From the NCBI GenBank assembly GCA_944470555.2, contig OX104129.1:65775747-65839746 (forward strand): DNA of 64,000 nt, written 5' to 3'. This DNA is from Heterobilharzia americana. Lineage: Eukaryota > Platyhelminthes > Trematoda > Strigeidida > Schistosomatidae. Shown here piece after piece: positions 1-11,640 of the stretch (the first letter of the stretch is position 1; the number at the start of each line of letters is the position of its first letter). The position numbers and the translations under genes are program-made. The notes below the pieces were generated by a model. That model did no database searches. It was not told where the DNA came from and was given only the letters and a program-made list of their open reading frames with translations.

Positions 1-1338
1 GAAACGCGCGTCCCGAACTCCCCCACCAGTCACCAAGATCAATGTAACATTATGTACTTTTCTAGTCTACTGTGGACTACCTTAGCAGTGAATAAAATCG
101 TTGGCATTTTACTATCTTCGTTTTCAGTTACCAGTTGTGGGTAGGTAGGACAGAGAACCACTCAGCGTAGCCGACAATCACATTACAGTAGCACAGTGCC
201 TAGTTTATAATACCATTCAGTATGTTTTCAGGAGAAAGAAAACCTGTGTCTTGGAAGTAGAAATGGTGTCTTCTGAATACCTTAATTAACAGCTCAATAA
301 TGTTCGAGAAGTACTTCACGTCAACCTAAGTTAGACATCTACCCCAAACGAGTCTGCAACCAATAGTGCGTGTGTTGACTAGAATAACCAAATATTTGCA
401 TAAGCTCAGGAAAAGTGATCACTAAAAATGTTCTCAATTAATGAAGAGATCTTTCTCGACATTTTCGCACTACATCAATTGTATTCGTTAGTAGTCGAAA
501 CACTGAATCGATCCTTTGAAATAACGACTTCTAAATCAAACGATTCAGTTAATTTAACTATCCAGATCTCTTTACTGATGAGTGTTTTAGCGTATCGATT
601 ACACTATAAAAATCAACAAGTGAAGAAAAGACATATCTCCCTCTAACAATAATTATTCCATTGTTATTCAATATATTTCACGTCATAATTTCATATGAAC
701 CGTGATATTTTATTGTATAATGGTCGAAACGACTAATGAGAGGAATTTACTGAAGCTAATCAAAAAGGATTAACAACATACTGTGTGAGTCTAACTAGTA
801 AGATTTTAATATGATTACTGCATGCACCATGATACTTTCTTTATAAAGCTTGGTCAACGTTAAATCAGTATATTCAACTGTGAATACTGTAAATAAAGAA
901 GAAAAGCAGAGTAAACATGTAAGATAAATACCTAAAGTGAGTAATGAGTAACATTCTCGACATGTCAGGATTACCTGGTCTACCTGACAGTCAAGTATGA
1001 AAGATTCCCCGTTATTTTAAATCAGTTGTATCAAGGTTCCAATCACACACCGAATGCAAATGAGCTCAAAAGCAAATAGAAATGACGTTAGTTAAGCATA
1101 TATTCAGGTAAGATAATGACTAAAAGAAACCATTTTTGACGGATTACATCTCATTCCTACAGTCTACCTCATATGCCACAACCTTTTGTCTCGAATCATC
1201 ACTTCCACAATGGGAAGTGGATCCCTACAATATATCCTTTCCCTAAGTTATATTTCTTAGACTGCTTCATTGATCAATTTATGTGAAATGCAGCTAAATC
1301 CCGAAACAATGAAGTGTCCAGAAATTTTAGTTGAGCTA
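1..1338. other. Gene-free stretch, possible ribozyme remnant at the left edge
   Basis: No coding exon could be supported here. The only ATG frame of note (428-646, plus) codes 72 residues of low-complexity character with no recognised motif. The first 13 bases match the 3' half of the Schistosoma hammerhead core (GAAA followed by a short GC-rich stem III), but the bases after it do not continue as the known SINE, so this is only a hint of a cut-off repeat. Confidence 0.4.
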
Positions 1339-1345
1339 CCCGCTT

Positions 1346-1854
1346 TTTATCATTTGTCCCTTGGGTTCCTAGTGGAACATACCGCTTCAGTTGTACGTCT
1401 CCATTGCACTCTCTTCTCTGCAGTCTTTTCAACCTGGCTCCACCAATCCCCACAAACTTCCATTTCTACCTCACACCATCTCCTCCATGTTACCCTAGAC
1501 TTGGACACCTAACTCGTCGTTCCCCTCGCGCGTTCCACTCGAGGGCCTGGCTTGGCCTGGAGCGTGATGTCCTCAAACTGTCTGCTCAGTGTAGACCCAA
1601 TCCAATCCATTTCCACTTCCTTCTACATATTTGTTGGGTGATGGGTTCTTGGTTGGTTCATTGACAGTCAGAGTTTTTTGCTGTTTATTCCTACTATTCT
1701 GGCTATCCGATCTTCAGTATCGAGCGTAGGCAGCTGTTGATGATGTGTGTCTGAAGTTTGTTGGAAATGCTTTCCGTGACGCGCCAAGTTTCTGAATTAT
1801 ATAGAAGCACTGACTTACTTGAATGACATCAGTGTTGAAAATCCGGATCTTGTT
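1346..1854 (-). mobile_element. RTE-like family B retroelement fragment, copy 1
   Basis: This is a 3' end fragment of a non-LTR element, read on the minus strand. It shares the start 'ttgggttcctagtggaac' and the following 500 bp with copies at 6930, 12510, 29390, 43503 and 50245. In longer copies this part codes the C-terminal tail of an RTE-type reverse transcriptase. The fragment is bracketed by a likely 7-bp target duplication, CCCGCTT, at 1339-1345 and 1855-1861, so this copy looks like a genuine 5'-truncated insertion. It forms the left edge of the large tandem duplication. Confidence 0.75.
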
Positions 1855-2274
1855 CCCGCTTAAAGTGTTTTATTCTTCAGTACTGTTAAAGGTTTTGAAA
1901 CTATTACTTTAACTCCAAGTGAAGCTTTAACAGCTGGTTTTTCGCTTTTAGCAAGTACACAATACTAATGCTGTCTACATCACTATGCAATCACCATAGA
2001 TAGTAGCCAAAAATAGTCGTAATTAACATGCATTTCAGTTACCTTATCACTAATTTCGCTAGAGAACGCTACAATCTACTTTTGAACATCCACCGATCTT
2101 GATGCGGCCGATAAGTCATCCACCTTCGTTAATATTTGATAGTACCTCACCTTATTTCTTGCATTTTCTTACAGTGTGCAAACAACTGGGATACGGTAGA
2201 AAAGTGCACTTACTGCTCTACACTTACAGGTTCAAATAAACTGCCTAACGAATTCCAAGACACCTTATGATTAT

Positions 2275-2960
2275 GGTAGTATGCTATCTTCCAACCAGTT
2301 CAAGAGCAAGCGAACAGTAAGCGGTATGGGAACCCCTGGAATGTCATTCGCAACACATGTCTTAGCCACCGAAGCTAGTTTTACAAGGTAACTCCACACA
2401 GTAAAAAAACTTCCTCTATCATGTACATGCTCGCACCACCTTATATCAAGACTCCTTGCACGTTTCCACCGAATGCTAGCAGTTCTACGGAGACAAAGCT
2501 GGTGGAACAAACAGAGTCGTCGGAAATCCCTAGGTATGACAAGGCAGGTTTCACAAGTATGGAACACAACTATCCAGATTCACACTTTGTATATCCGACC
2601 TTCTACATTTCGGCTAACTTCTCAAAGGTGAGGCGGTTCAATATATACTGCTAACTTTTGATACGTGCTTAGAAACTTTATCGGTGACACCTCAACTATC
2701 CAGACACACAAAACGATGAAGTCTTTACATTGCCTCATTGGGAAGAATGAGTGTGAGGTACGCTCCAACAAATCTTGTAAAAGTAATTTGCACAATTCTC
2801 AGACACGATATATGGTATTTTTCAGAAACATTACTTTCTATAAAGTTCTATTCTCCTCCAAATTCTTGAGGCAATTAGTTTACCATATCACCGTGCAATG
2901 GGTCTCTACATGAAAGTAGCTGTCACTATGGTGCCTCCTATAAACTACTATCTTAACTAT
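2275..2960. repeat. Dispersed repeat, family C
   Basis: Diverged similarity is visible to 34270-34800: shared runs around 'agcagttctacggagacaa', 'gcaggtttcac' and 'cgacctttc/cgacgtttc' occur in the same order. No protein domain is recognisable; the open frames here (98 aa minus, 77 aa plus) lack any motif. The segment is duplicated at 7853-8538. Confidence 0.5.
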
Positions 2961-3081
2961 TCCTTTGCACTGTAGTTATATGAACCTAACGATGCGTAAA
3001 TGGGGTGCAGTTCCATCAACCAAGTAGCACCCTGACCTAAATATGGAGAATTGATTTGAAAACAAAGTTCTGTATTAAAAA

Positions 3082-3249
3082 TTATACATTTTCTGATTGT
3101 AATGAAATTGTAACAGGATCTATTCCCAATTTTCTTAGCACTTCTTCTTCTGTCATTTCTTCTTTGAAAGAAGAAATTAGTTCACGTAATGCATCCCAAG
3201 CTGCTTGTTTCCACTTATTTGTGATTTCTTCTAGATTTGCCATATGAGG
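3082..3249 (-). CDS. SFR1/MEI5-like gene, last exon (unit 1)
   Basis: The exon codes 55 residues and a TAA stop, opening after a good acceptor (pyrimidine-rich run then TAG at 3250-3252). Residues include KWKQAAWDALRELI followed by EEEVLRKLGIDP. This matches the pattern at the C-terminus of Swi5-dependent recombination repair protein 1 (SFR1/MEI5): a KWR..SQ..LYEL helix and then a short acidic helix with L..LGID. SFR1 with SWI5 stabilises RAD51 filaments in the nucleus. The upstream exon joins in phase 0. The assignment rests on motif pattern and exon chaining only. The exon also contains an in-frame ATG (3241-3243), but the reading frame runs through it from the upstream exon. Confidence 0.6.
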   Translation of the reverse strand, partial: PHMANLEEITNKWKQAAWDALRELISSFKEEMTEEEVLRKLGIDPVTISLQSENV

Positions 3250-3284
3250 CTAAAAGAAATTTTTCTTAAATCATTGTCACTTAC

Positions 3285-3374
3285 TTCATCTTCGTAATGA
3301 CATAATAACTTCAACTTTCTCAGGACATCCTCTTTATCATTGACAGAGACCGTTTTGATCTTTGGATTAACGTA
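3285..3374 (-). CDS. SFR1/MEI5-like gene, internal exon (unit 1)
   Basis: A 90-nt, 30-codon exon, too short for a length-filtered ORF list. It has an acceptor CTACAG just upstream and the consensus donor GTAAGT at its end, both on the minus strand, and keeps phase 0 at each side. It codes KEDVLRKLKLLCHYEDE, which corresponds in human SFR1 to the conserved helix before the KWR motif (LRKLK followed by a Tyr and charged residues). The continuity of this helix with the next exon is the main reason I call the gene SFR1-like. Confidence 0.6.
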
Positions 3375-3699
3375 CTGTAGAGTAACAAAATGTATAAAGG
3401 CAGTTAGTTACCGGCTGTTTGTTTACACTACTCTTCATTTCTCTTTCAAAGTGGCTTGGATATTTTGGGTTCCTAATTAACGAAACATACAAAAACCAAC
3501 TCTACTGCTTATTCACATTCAACAATAGTAGCGTCAGTTAGTCAGATATGGTTATGATTATTATACGTAACAAACTGTGTGTAACAGATATTGACCAGCA
3601 AAATTATGGTTTGAAATTGTATAGAACAAAATACGGTAGAATAAAATAGTTACACACACAAATTTCTAAAAGTAGCCGAGAAGTACACCTTTGTCTGAG

Positions 3700-3840
3700 A
3701 GATAAACAAAACACTTGACAGAAATCTAATTCGTACCATACTGATTGAAACTGGCTAACAAAATCAACATAGAACCTCCCACATGGGTGCTTTGGCTCAC
3801 GTTGCCACAATTCAAAGCAAATACAGAACAACAAAATACA
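3700..3840. repeat. Short direct repeat related to 5215-5370
   Basis: This segment and 5215-5370 share the ordered blocks 'aaaatcaac.tagaa', 'c.catg/catacaagtgc.t' and 'ttgccacaatt/tttccacaatt'. Minus-strand frames in both carry a common FYVDF motif, but neither looks like a gene. It is probably an old dispersed repeat. It is duplicated in unit 2 at about 9278-9418 and 10795-10950. Confidence 0.45.
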
Positions 3841-4193
3841 ATGAGAAAAACAGTTCCGAATTTCTACGCATCGTGACTTTGATAGTCATCACAACGACAG
3901 TGATATGCTGTAGAAAAATCTCCAGCAAACATGAATAAAGATGCTTGAATCAAATGATTAAACTCTGAGCAAAATACCACTCTCATAATATAGGTTACTA
4001 GACAAAACAATCGAAAGCATCTTATACAGTATACAACAATCTTTTAATTTATTTGTGTTGAAAATCTATGAAAAGAAAACCTCAACTCCCAGTTATAAAT
4101 ATGTTTCACCATTAAAATATAACAATTTATTTCACCGACGCAACTTTTACATGTAATTAGTAAATTGGAAGTAGAAAAAATATTTTTATTCAC

Positions 4194-4253
4194 CTTAGAC
4201 TTGCAGCTAATAAAGATAAGATCAGTATCAAAAGCATTGTGGATTGTCGCCCT
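4194..4253 (-). CDS. SFR1-like gene, probable upstream 60-nt exon (unit 1)
   Basis: A 20-codon open stretch between a TTTAG acceptor and a GTGAAT donor on the minus strand. It is phase 0 at both sides and can join the 3285-3374 exon without a stop. It codes a stretch containing HNAFDTDLIFISCKSK. The exon is predicted from splice signals and frame alone; the N-terminal coding part of the gene was not found in the unit. Confidence 0.35.
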
Positions 4254-4581
4254 CTAAACATGAAGCTTTTCCAATGAGAACCACCAGTTAGTAATTGTAG
4301 TTGGACTAAATTTGTACGAATGTAACAAGTACATTACAAAACCTATCTTATGTAGACAGATATATTGATTTAACATCATCCTTAAAATTCCTCACATTTT
4401 ATTGATGATTATTCGTTTCTTTCGTTTTGTCATATATCTTTTTAGTACAAATGCATTTCTACTTCTTATGATTTCCTTTTTCTATTCTGTTGCAAAGTAA
4501 GATAACTCTTGAAACAAAACACTTTTGAACTACATTTCACGCTACTAACATCCACAGATAGTTTCTCAACCTATTTTTAGC

Positions 4582-4706
4582 AATTCCATTTTTATTGATT
4601 TATTAGATTTATGGACTACGGACAATAAATTACATCCGAAACGTAATTCAGTAAACAATACTGTTACACTGCGTGATAAATCTAATAAATCAATAAAAAT
4701 GGAATT
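4582..4706. repeat. Perfect 31-bp inverted repeat with 63-bp loop (unit 1)
   Basis: Arms at 4582-4612 and 4676-4706 are exact reverse complements. They are AT-rich with the core 'ttattgatttattag'. No transposase or flanking target duplication was found. It could be a relic of a miniature inverted-repeat element or a transcript hairpin. Confidence 0.85.
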
Positions 4707-5439
4707 ACATTCTACCACAGTGCACAAGTTTTACCCTTATTAGCAATTCCATACACGGGTGAATCACAGGTTAAAGTGACTGAGTAGGATATATCATAAA
4801 ACAATAAGCCTATATTGTGTTTCAGCATCTCAAAAACCCTGTCTTGGTTTTTCAGTCATACAGAATATTTACCTGTCATATGAGATCAAGTTGTCGAACA
4901 TGTACTTTAACCTTGGATCGATACAATAGACAGATGTTTTATATCCCAGAAACTAACAATCTGAACTTTAAAAGTACCAGTAATCTCAAAGACTTGTGAA
5001 ATTAGTCATTTTAAACAGAGCTAATGAACACTGCTAGCCACCAAGTAGACTTCAATGTAGTGAATATCCGGGTAGCCCATTTCCCAATAAAGGGTCGAGC
5101 ATTTCGACCCAGTACATCACATTTGACTGTTCAAAATTTTTCTAAAATATGCATTCTTTGTTTATCTGGCGAACCCATACGGCATTCATAATTGTATGTG
5201 TTTTTAAATCACTACACTTCGTCTCGGCAGCATCTGAGAACCTGACGAAATATTCAGTTCCACAACAACAGGCAAAATCAACGTAGAAACTCGCATACAA
5301 GTGCGTCAACTCAAGTTTCCACAATTTACAGTAGCGTGCAAAAACGAGTACACAGAAAAAGACTGGTTTCAAAATGGATGGGAGGAATGGGAATTTAAAA
5401 ATGGTTAGTGAAAATGTCTAAGCCTCACAAGACGCCAAA

Positions 5440-6060
5440 GAGGGGATACATTTGCACCACTGCGATCGATTTTCAGCCGTATCACCAACAATCTCCAGTC
5501 ATTGATTCCCATTATCTCGTGGATTTAAGTCCGTTAGTTTATACGTCCGTACACGGCTTAGACCAACAGTAACAGACTTCATGGAATGATGAAGCGTCTT
5601 GATCTGGCTACCCTAAGCCTGCTCGCGACCTACTCCAACTTATGCTAGCATTGCAGGTCGAAGTAAGTGTTGGCTCAGCGTACATAGTATATGTTCAAAC
5701 CACCGCAGTCGCTAAAAGCTCACAAGCTCATCGATTGACTTCTCTTCTTCACTTATTACTTTGTCCCTGACTTCCACACTAAACGTATGGTGATACATAC
5801 ATAAGCAGTGCTACGAAGAAACCTATGGACGAAAATCCGTAACCTGCTCCTACCTACTTTCAATGGCCATGTCTCAGGAGTGTATAACAGGACAGAACGG
5901 GCTACAGTGCAGAACACTAGTTCTTCAACAGGTAGTTACTTATCTCGCTAATTGGGGCTAAAAGTGACGCAAGTTGGCAAATGCTAAATAGTCTTTCTGT
6001 ATCAGAGGTGAGGTTTCGTCACCAATCAGCCCATTTGGGTTAATATGTAGGTTAGATCAT
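5440..6060 (-). mobile_element. Degenerate RTE family A fragment (unit 1)
   Basis: Follows the minus-strand order of the family A copy at 51040-51560, with matches such as 'tagaccaacagtaacagacttcat', 'tttcaatggccatgtctca' and 'aggacagaacgggct'. It corresponds to the C-terminal part of the reverse transcriptase ORF and is full of stops and indels. An identical copy lies at 11020-11640. Confidence 0.65.
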
Positions 6061-6929
6061 CACCTCTATTGCTTTTCTCTTACCAAGCACGTCTTACGAA
6101 ACATTCCAGCTTTTCCATCGACAACAAAGTCCAATACTATCCAACATTCACACACATCCATAATGAACAAGATGTAAACGGAAAGTTGACTGCATTTGAG
6201 ATGACGACATTCTATCTGCACAAGTGGTTTATTAACGGTAACAACATGGACAGTGAACAGAGAGAAAGCTATATATCAAATAAACAACAAGCTGAGCAAA
6301 TAATTAAAAGGTCAAAATGAGAAAACGAAAACCTCGTGCATTTCTATACAACAGGCAACAAACAGCACCTTTAGGGTGATAGATAACAATACCACCTGAA
6401 TTCCCAGACTTAGGGAAGTGGGGTGAGTTTTCAACTCATGATCCATGGGTAAGAAGTCCAACGCCCAAGCCAATGAGCCATACCTCTTCTCAATTACGTT
6501 TACGTCACTGGCTGAACACTAATATACAGGTTTTATAGTTTACAATGGTAGTGGGTTAATCTACTGAAATAGTGACAGATTTAAGGCCACTCAAAGCCAA
6601 CAATCAGAGGAACGAAGATGGGAATTGATGGATATGGTATTTACATAGGATTAATCGAAGTTAAATTAAAGGAAAACTGGTTTTTATCTTACTGACTACA
6701 CAAACACTGAAATAGTCACATTTTACCGGCAAAGAAATGCTTAAGAATAGGAAGATAGTGAAATAAGGAAGCTTAATATGAGACAAACAAATTATTAATG
6801 AACTTTAGACCATTAGGTGGAAAAAATGAAATAATTTAAACGTAGACGTTAATTGACATCGATATCCAAAGGAATAGCAGGAGTGGAACAAATTTCCTCT
6901 AAATTATCATTATTATTATTATTACTATT

Positions 6930-7432
6930 ATTTGTCCCTTGGGTTCCTAGTGGAACATACCGCTTCAGTTGTACGTCTCCATTGCACTCTCTTCTCTGCA
7001 GTCTTTTCAACCTGGCTCCACCAATCCCCACAAACTTCCATTTCTACCTCACACCATCTCCTCCATGTCACCCTAGACTTGGACACCTAACTCGTCGTTC
7101 CCCTCGCGCGTTCCACTCGAGGGCCTGGCTTGGCCTGGAGCGTGATGTCCTCAAACTGTCTGCTCAGTGTAGACCCAATCCAATCCATTTCCACTTCCTT
7201 CTACATATTTGTTGGGTGATGGGTTCTTGGTTGGTTCATTGACAGTCAGAGTTTTTTGCTGTTTATTCCTACTATTCTGGCTATCCGATCTTCAGTATCG
7301 AGCGTAGGCAGCTGTTGATGATGTGTGTCTGAAGTTTGTTGGAAATGCTTTCCGTGACGCGCCAAGTTTCTGAATTATATAGAAGCACTGACTTACTTGA
7401 ATGACATCAGTGTTGAAAATCCGGATCTTGTT
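6930..7432 (-). mobile_element. RTE-like family B fragment, copy 2 (recombinant)
   Basis: Identical in kind to copy 1, but its left flank is the ATT-repeat tail found before copy 3 (12510) and its right flank is that of copy 1. At 7069 it carries the copy 3 base (C). At 7282 it carries the copy 1 base (T). This is the pattern of a crossover product between copies 1 and 3, located between these two sites. Confidence 0.8.
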
Positions 7433-8659
7433 CCCGCTTAAAGTGTTTTATTCTTCAGTACTGTTAAAGGTTTTGAAACTATTACTTTAACTCCAAGTGA
7501 AGCTTTAACAGCTGTTTTTTCGCTTTTAGCAAGTACACAATACTAATGCTGTCTACATCACTATGCAATCACCATAGATAGTAGCCAAAAATAGTCGTAA
7601 TTAACATGCATTTCAGTTACCTTATCACTAATTTCGCTAGAGAACGCTACAATCTACTTTTGAACATCCACCGATCTTGATGCGGCCGATAAGTCATCCA
7701 CCTTCGTTAATATTTGATAGTACCTCACCTTATTTCTTGCATTTTCTTACAGTGTGCAAACAACTGGGATACGGTAGAAAAGTGCACTTACTGCTCTACA
7801 CTTACAGGTTCAAATAAACTGCCTAACGAATTCCAAGACACCTTATGATTATGGTAGTATGCTATCTTCCAACCAGTTCAAGAGCAAGCGAACAGTAAGC
7901 GGTATGGGAACCCCTGGAATGTCATTCGCAACACATGTCTTAGCCACCGAAGCTAGTTTTACAAGGTAACTCCACACAGTAAAAAAACTTCCTCTATCAT
8001 GTACATGCTCGCACCACCTTATATCAAGACTCCTTGCACGTTTCCACCGAATGCTAGCAGTTCTACGGAGACAAAGCTGGTGGAACAAACAGAGTCGTCG
8101 GAAATCCCTAGGTATGACAAGGCAGGTTTCACAAGTATGGAACACAACTATCCAGATTCACACTTTGTATATCCGACCTTCTACATTTCGGCTAACTTCT
8201 CAAAGGTGAGGCGGTTCAATATATACTGCTAACTTTTGATACGTGCTTAGAAACTTTATCGGTGACACCTCAACTATCCAGACACACAAAACGATGAAGT
8301 CTTTACATTGCCTCATTGGGAAGAATGAGTGTGAGGTACGCTCCAACAAATCTTGTAAAAGTAATTTGCACAATTCTCAGACACGATATATGGTATTTTT
8401 CAGAAACATTACTTTCTATAAAGTTCTATTCTCCTCCAAATTCTTGAGGCAATTAGTTTACCATATCACCGTGCAATGGGTCTCTACATGAAAGTAGCTG
8501 TCACTATGGTGCCTCCTATAAACTACTATCTTAACTATTCCTTTGCACTGTAGTTATATGAACCTAACGATGCGTAAATGGGGTGCAGTTCCATCAACCA
8601 AGTAGCACCCTGACCTAAATATGGAGAATTGATTTGAAAACAAAGTTCTGTATTAAAAA

Positions 8660-8827
8660 TTATACATTTTCTGATTGTAATGAAATTGTAACAGGATCTA
8701 TTCCCAATTTTCTTAGCACTTCTTCTTCTGTCATTTCTTCTTTGAAAGAAGAAATTAGTTCACGTAATGCATCCCAAGCTGCTTGTTTCCACTTATTTGT
8801 GATTTCTTCTAGATTTGCCATATGAGG
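8660..8827 (-). CDS. SFR1/MEI5-like gene, last exon (unit 2)
   Basis: Exact second copy of the exon at 3082-3249: same acceptor, same KWKQAAWDALRELI motif, same stop. No disabling change is visible, so both copies could be expressed if each has its own 5' exons and promoter. Whether the missing N-terminal exons lie inside the duplicated unit decides if one copy is only a gene fragment. Confidence 0.6.
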   Translation of the reverse strand, partial: PHMANLEEITNKWKQAAWDALRELISSFKEEMTEEEVLRKLGIDPVTISLQSENV

Positions 8828-8862
8828 CTAAAAGAAATTTTTCTTAAATCATTGTCACTTAC

Positions 8863-8952
8863 TTCATCTTCGTAATGACATAATAACTTCAACTTTCTCA
8901 GGACATCCTCTTTATCATTGACAGAGACCGTTTTGATCTTTGGATTAACGTA
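8863..8952 (-). CDS. SFR1/MEI5-like gene, internal exon (unit 2)
   Basis: Exact second copy of the exon at 3285-3374, with the same CTACAG acceptor, GTAAGT donor, phase 0 joins and LRKLK helix. Confidence 0.6.
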
Positions 8953-9771
8953 CTGTAGAGTAACAAAATGTATAAAGGCAGTTAGTTACCGGCTGTTTGT
9001 TTACACTACTCTTCATTTCTCTTTCAAAGTGGCTTGGATATTTTGGGTTCCTAATTAACGAAACATACAAAAACCAACTCTACTGCTTATTCACATTCAA
9101 CAATAGTAGCGTCAGTTAGTCAGATATGGTTATGATTATTATACGTAACAAACTGTGTGTAACAGATATTGACCAGCAAAATTATGGTTTGAAATTGTAT
9201 AGAACAAAATACGGTAGAATAAAATAGTTACACACACAAATTTCTAAAAGTAGCCGAGAAGTACACCTTTGTCTGAGAGATAAACAAAACACTTGACAGA
9301 AATCTAATTCGTACCATACTGATTGAAACTGGCTAACAAAATCAACATAGAACCTCCCACATGGGTGCTTTGGCTCACGTTGCCACAATTCAAAGCAAAT
9401 ACAGAACAACAAAATACAATGAGAAAAACAGTTCCGAATTTCTACGCATCGTGACTTTGATAGTCATCACAACGACAGTGATATGCTGTAGAAAAATCTC
9501 CAGCAAACATGAATAAAGATGCTTGAATCAAATGATTAAACTCTGAGCAAAATACCACTCTCATAATATAGGTTACTAGACAAAACAATCGAAAGCATCT
9601 TATACAGTATACAACAATCTTTTAATTTATTTGTGTTGAAAATCTATGAAAAGAAAACCTCAACTCCCAGTTATAAATATGTTTCACCATTAAAATATAA
9701 CAATTTATTTCACCGACGCAACTTTTACATGTAATTAGTAAATTGGAAGTAGAAAAAATATTTTTATTCAC

Positions 9772-9831
9772 CTTAGACTTGCAGCTAATAAAGATAAGAT
9801 CAGTATCAAAAGCATTGTGGATTGTCGCCCT
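9772..9831 (-). CDS. SFR1-like gene, probable upstream 60-nt exon (unit 2)
   Basis: Exact second copy of the 4194-4253 candidate exon, predicted from splice signals and reading frame only. Confidence 0.35.
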
Positions 9832-11019
9832 CTAAACATGAAGCTTTTCCAATGAGAACCACCAGTTAGTAATTGTAGTTGGACTAAATTTGTACGAATG
9901 TAACAAGTACATTACAAAACCTATCTTATGTAGACAGATATATTGATTTAACATCATCCTTAAAATTCCTCACATTTTATTGATGATTATTCGTTTCTTT
10001 CGTTTTGTCATATATCTTTTTAGTACAAATGCATTTCTACTTCTTATGATTTCCTTTTTCTATTCTGTTGCAAAGTAAGATAACTCTTGAAACAAAACAC
10101 TTTTGAACTACATTTCACGCTACTAACATCCACAGATAGTTTCTCAACCTATTTTTAGCAATTCCATTTTTATTGATTTATTAGATTTATGGACTACGGA
10201 CAATAAATTACATCCGAAACGTAATTCAGTAAACAATACTGTTACACTGCGTGATAAATCTAATAAATCAATAAAAATGGAATTACATTCTACCACAGTG
10301 CACAAGTTTTACCCTTATTAGCAATTCCATACACGGGTGAATCACAGGTTAAAGTGACTGAGTAGGATATATCATAAAACAATAAGCCTATATTGTGTTT
10401 CAGCATCTCAAAAACCCTGTCTTGGTTTTTCAGTCATACAGAATATTTACCTCAGTCATATGAGATCAAGTTGTCGAACATGTACTTTAACCTTGGATCG
10501 ATACAATAGACAGATGTTTTATATCCCAGAAACTAACAATCTGAACTTTAAAAGTACCAGTAATCTCAAAGACTTGTGAAATTAGTCATTTTAAACAGAG
10601 CTAATGAACACTGCTAGCCACCAAGTAGACTTCAATGTAGTGAATATCCGGGTAGCCCATTTCCCAATAAAGGGTCGAGCATTTCGACCCAGTACATCAC
10701 ATTTGACTGTTCAAAATTTTTCTAAAATATGCATTCTTTGTTTATCTGGCGAACCCATACGGCATTTATAATTGTATGTGTTTTTAAATCACTACACTTC
10801 GTCTCGGCAGCATCTGAGAACCTGACGAAATATTCAGTTCCACAACAACAGGCAAAATCAACGTAGAAACTCGCATACAAGTGCGTCAACTCAAGTTTCC
10901 ACAATTTACAGTAGCGTGCAAAAACGAGTACACAGAAAAAGACTGGTTTCAAAATGGATGGGAGGAATGGGAATTTAAAAATGGTTAGTGAAAATGTCTA
11001 AGCCTCACAAGACGCCAAA

Positions 11020-11640
11020 GAGGGGATACATTTGCACCACTGCGATCGATTTTCAGCCGTATCACCAACAATCTCCAGTCATTGATTCCCATTATCTCGT
11101 GGATTTAAGTCCGTTAGTTTATACGTCCGTACACGGCTTAGACCAACAGTAACAGACTTCATGGAATGATGAAGCGTCTTGATCTGGCTACCCTAAGCCT
11201 GCTCGCGACCTACTCCAACTTATGCTAGCATTGCAGGTCGAAGTAAGTGTTGGCTCAGCGTACATAGTATATGTTCAAACCACCGCAGTCGCTAAAAGCT
11301 CACAAGCTCATCGATTGACTTCTCTTCTTCACTTATTACTTTGTCCCTGACTTCCACACTAAACGTATGGTGATACATACATAAGCAGTGCTACGAAGAA
11401 ACCTATGGACGAAAATCCGTAACCTGCTCCTACCTACTTTCAATGGCCATGTCTCAGGAGTGTATAACAGGACAGAACGGGCTACAGTGCAGAACACTAG
11501 TTCTTCAACAGGTAGTTACTTATCTCGCTAATTGGGGCTAAAAGTGACGCAAGTTGGCAAATGCTAAATAGTCTTTCTGTATCAGAGGTGAGGTTTCGTC
11601 ACCAATCAGCCCATTTGGGTTAATATGTAGGTTAGATCAT
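11020..11640 (-). mobile_element. Degenerate RTE family A fragment (unit 2)
   Basis: Duplicate of 5440-6060: C-terminal reverse-transcriptase region of a family A element, decayed, minus strand. Confidence 0.65.

Larger units (their letters stand above)
1352..6929. repeat. Tandem segmental duplication, unit 1 (5578 bp)
   Basis: The whole segment is repeated at 6930-12509. All corresponding positions are offset by 5578 bp, or 5580 bp after a 2-bp insertion in unit 2 near 10454. I saw only isolated differences: T/C at 1491/7069, G/T near 1936/7514, C/T near 5187/10767 and the CA insertion. Both units start within an RTE family B fragment. The unit holds SFR1-like exons, a hairpin, and pieces of old repeats. 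Confidence 0.95.

Noticed and set aside
3604..3834. 76-aa Cys-rich minus frame, at first suspected as a small secreted protein
   Set aside because: Shares blocks with 5142-5372 as a DNA repeat, lacks a convincing start context and signal peptide, and changes frame between copies.
4800..4960. Further SFR1-like exon on the minus strand ending at a GTAAAT donor near 4871
   Set aside because: The frames needed to join the next exon contain a stop, and the 2-bp difference between units falls at this point.
6853..7242. 129-aa frame with a Leu run, looking like a signal peptide (also at 12433)
   Set aside because: The Leu run is an ATT-repeat tail of a retroelement read in one frame, and the rest is antisense RTE sequence.
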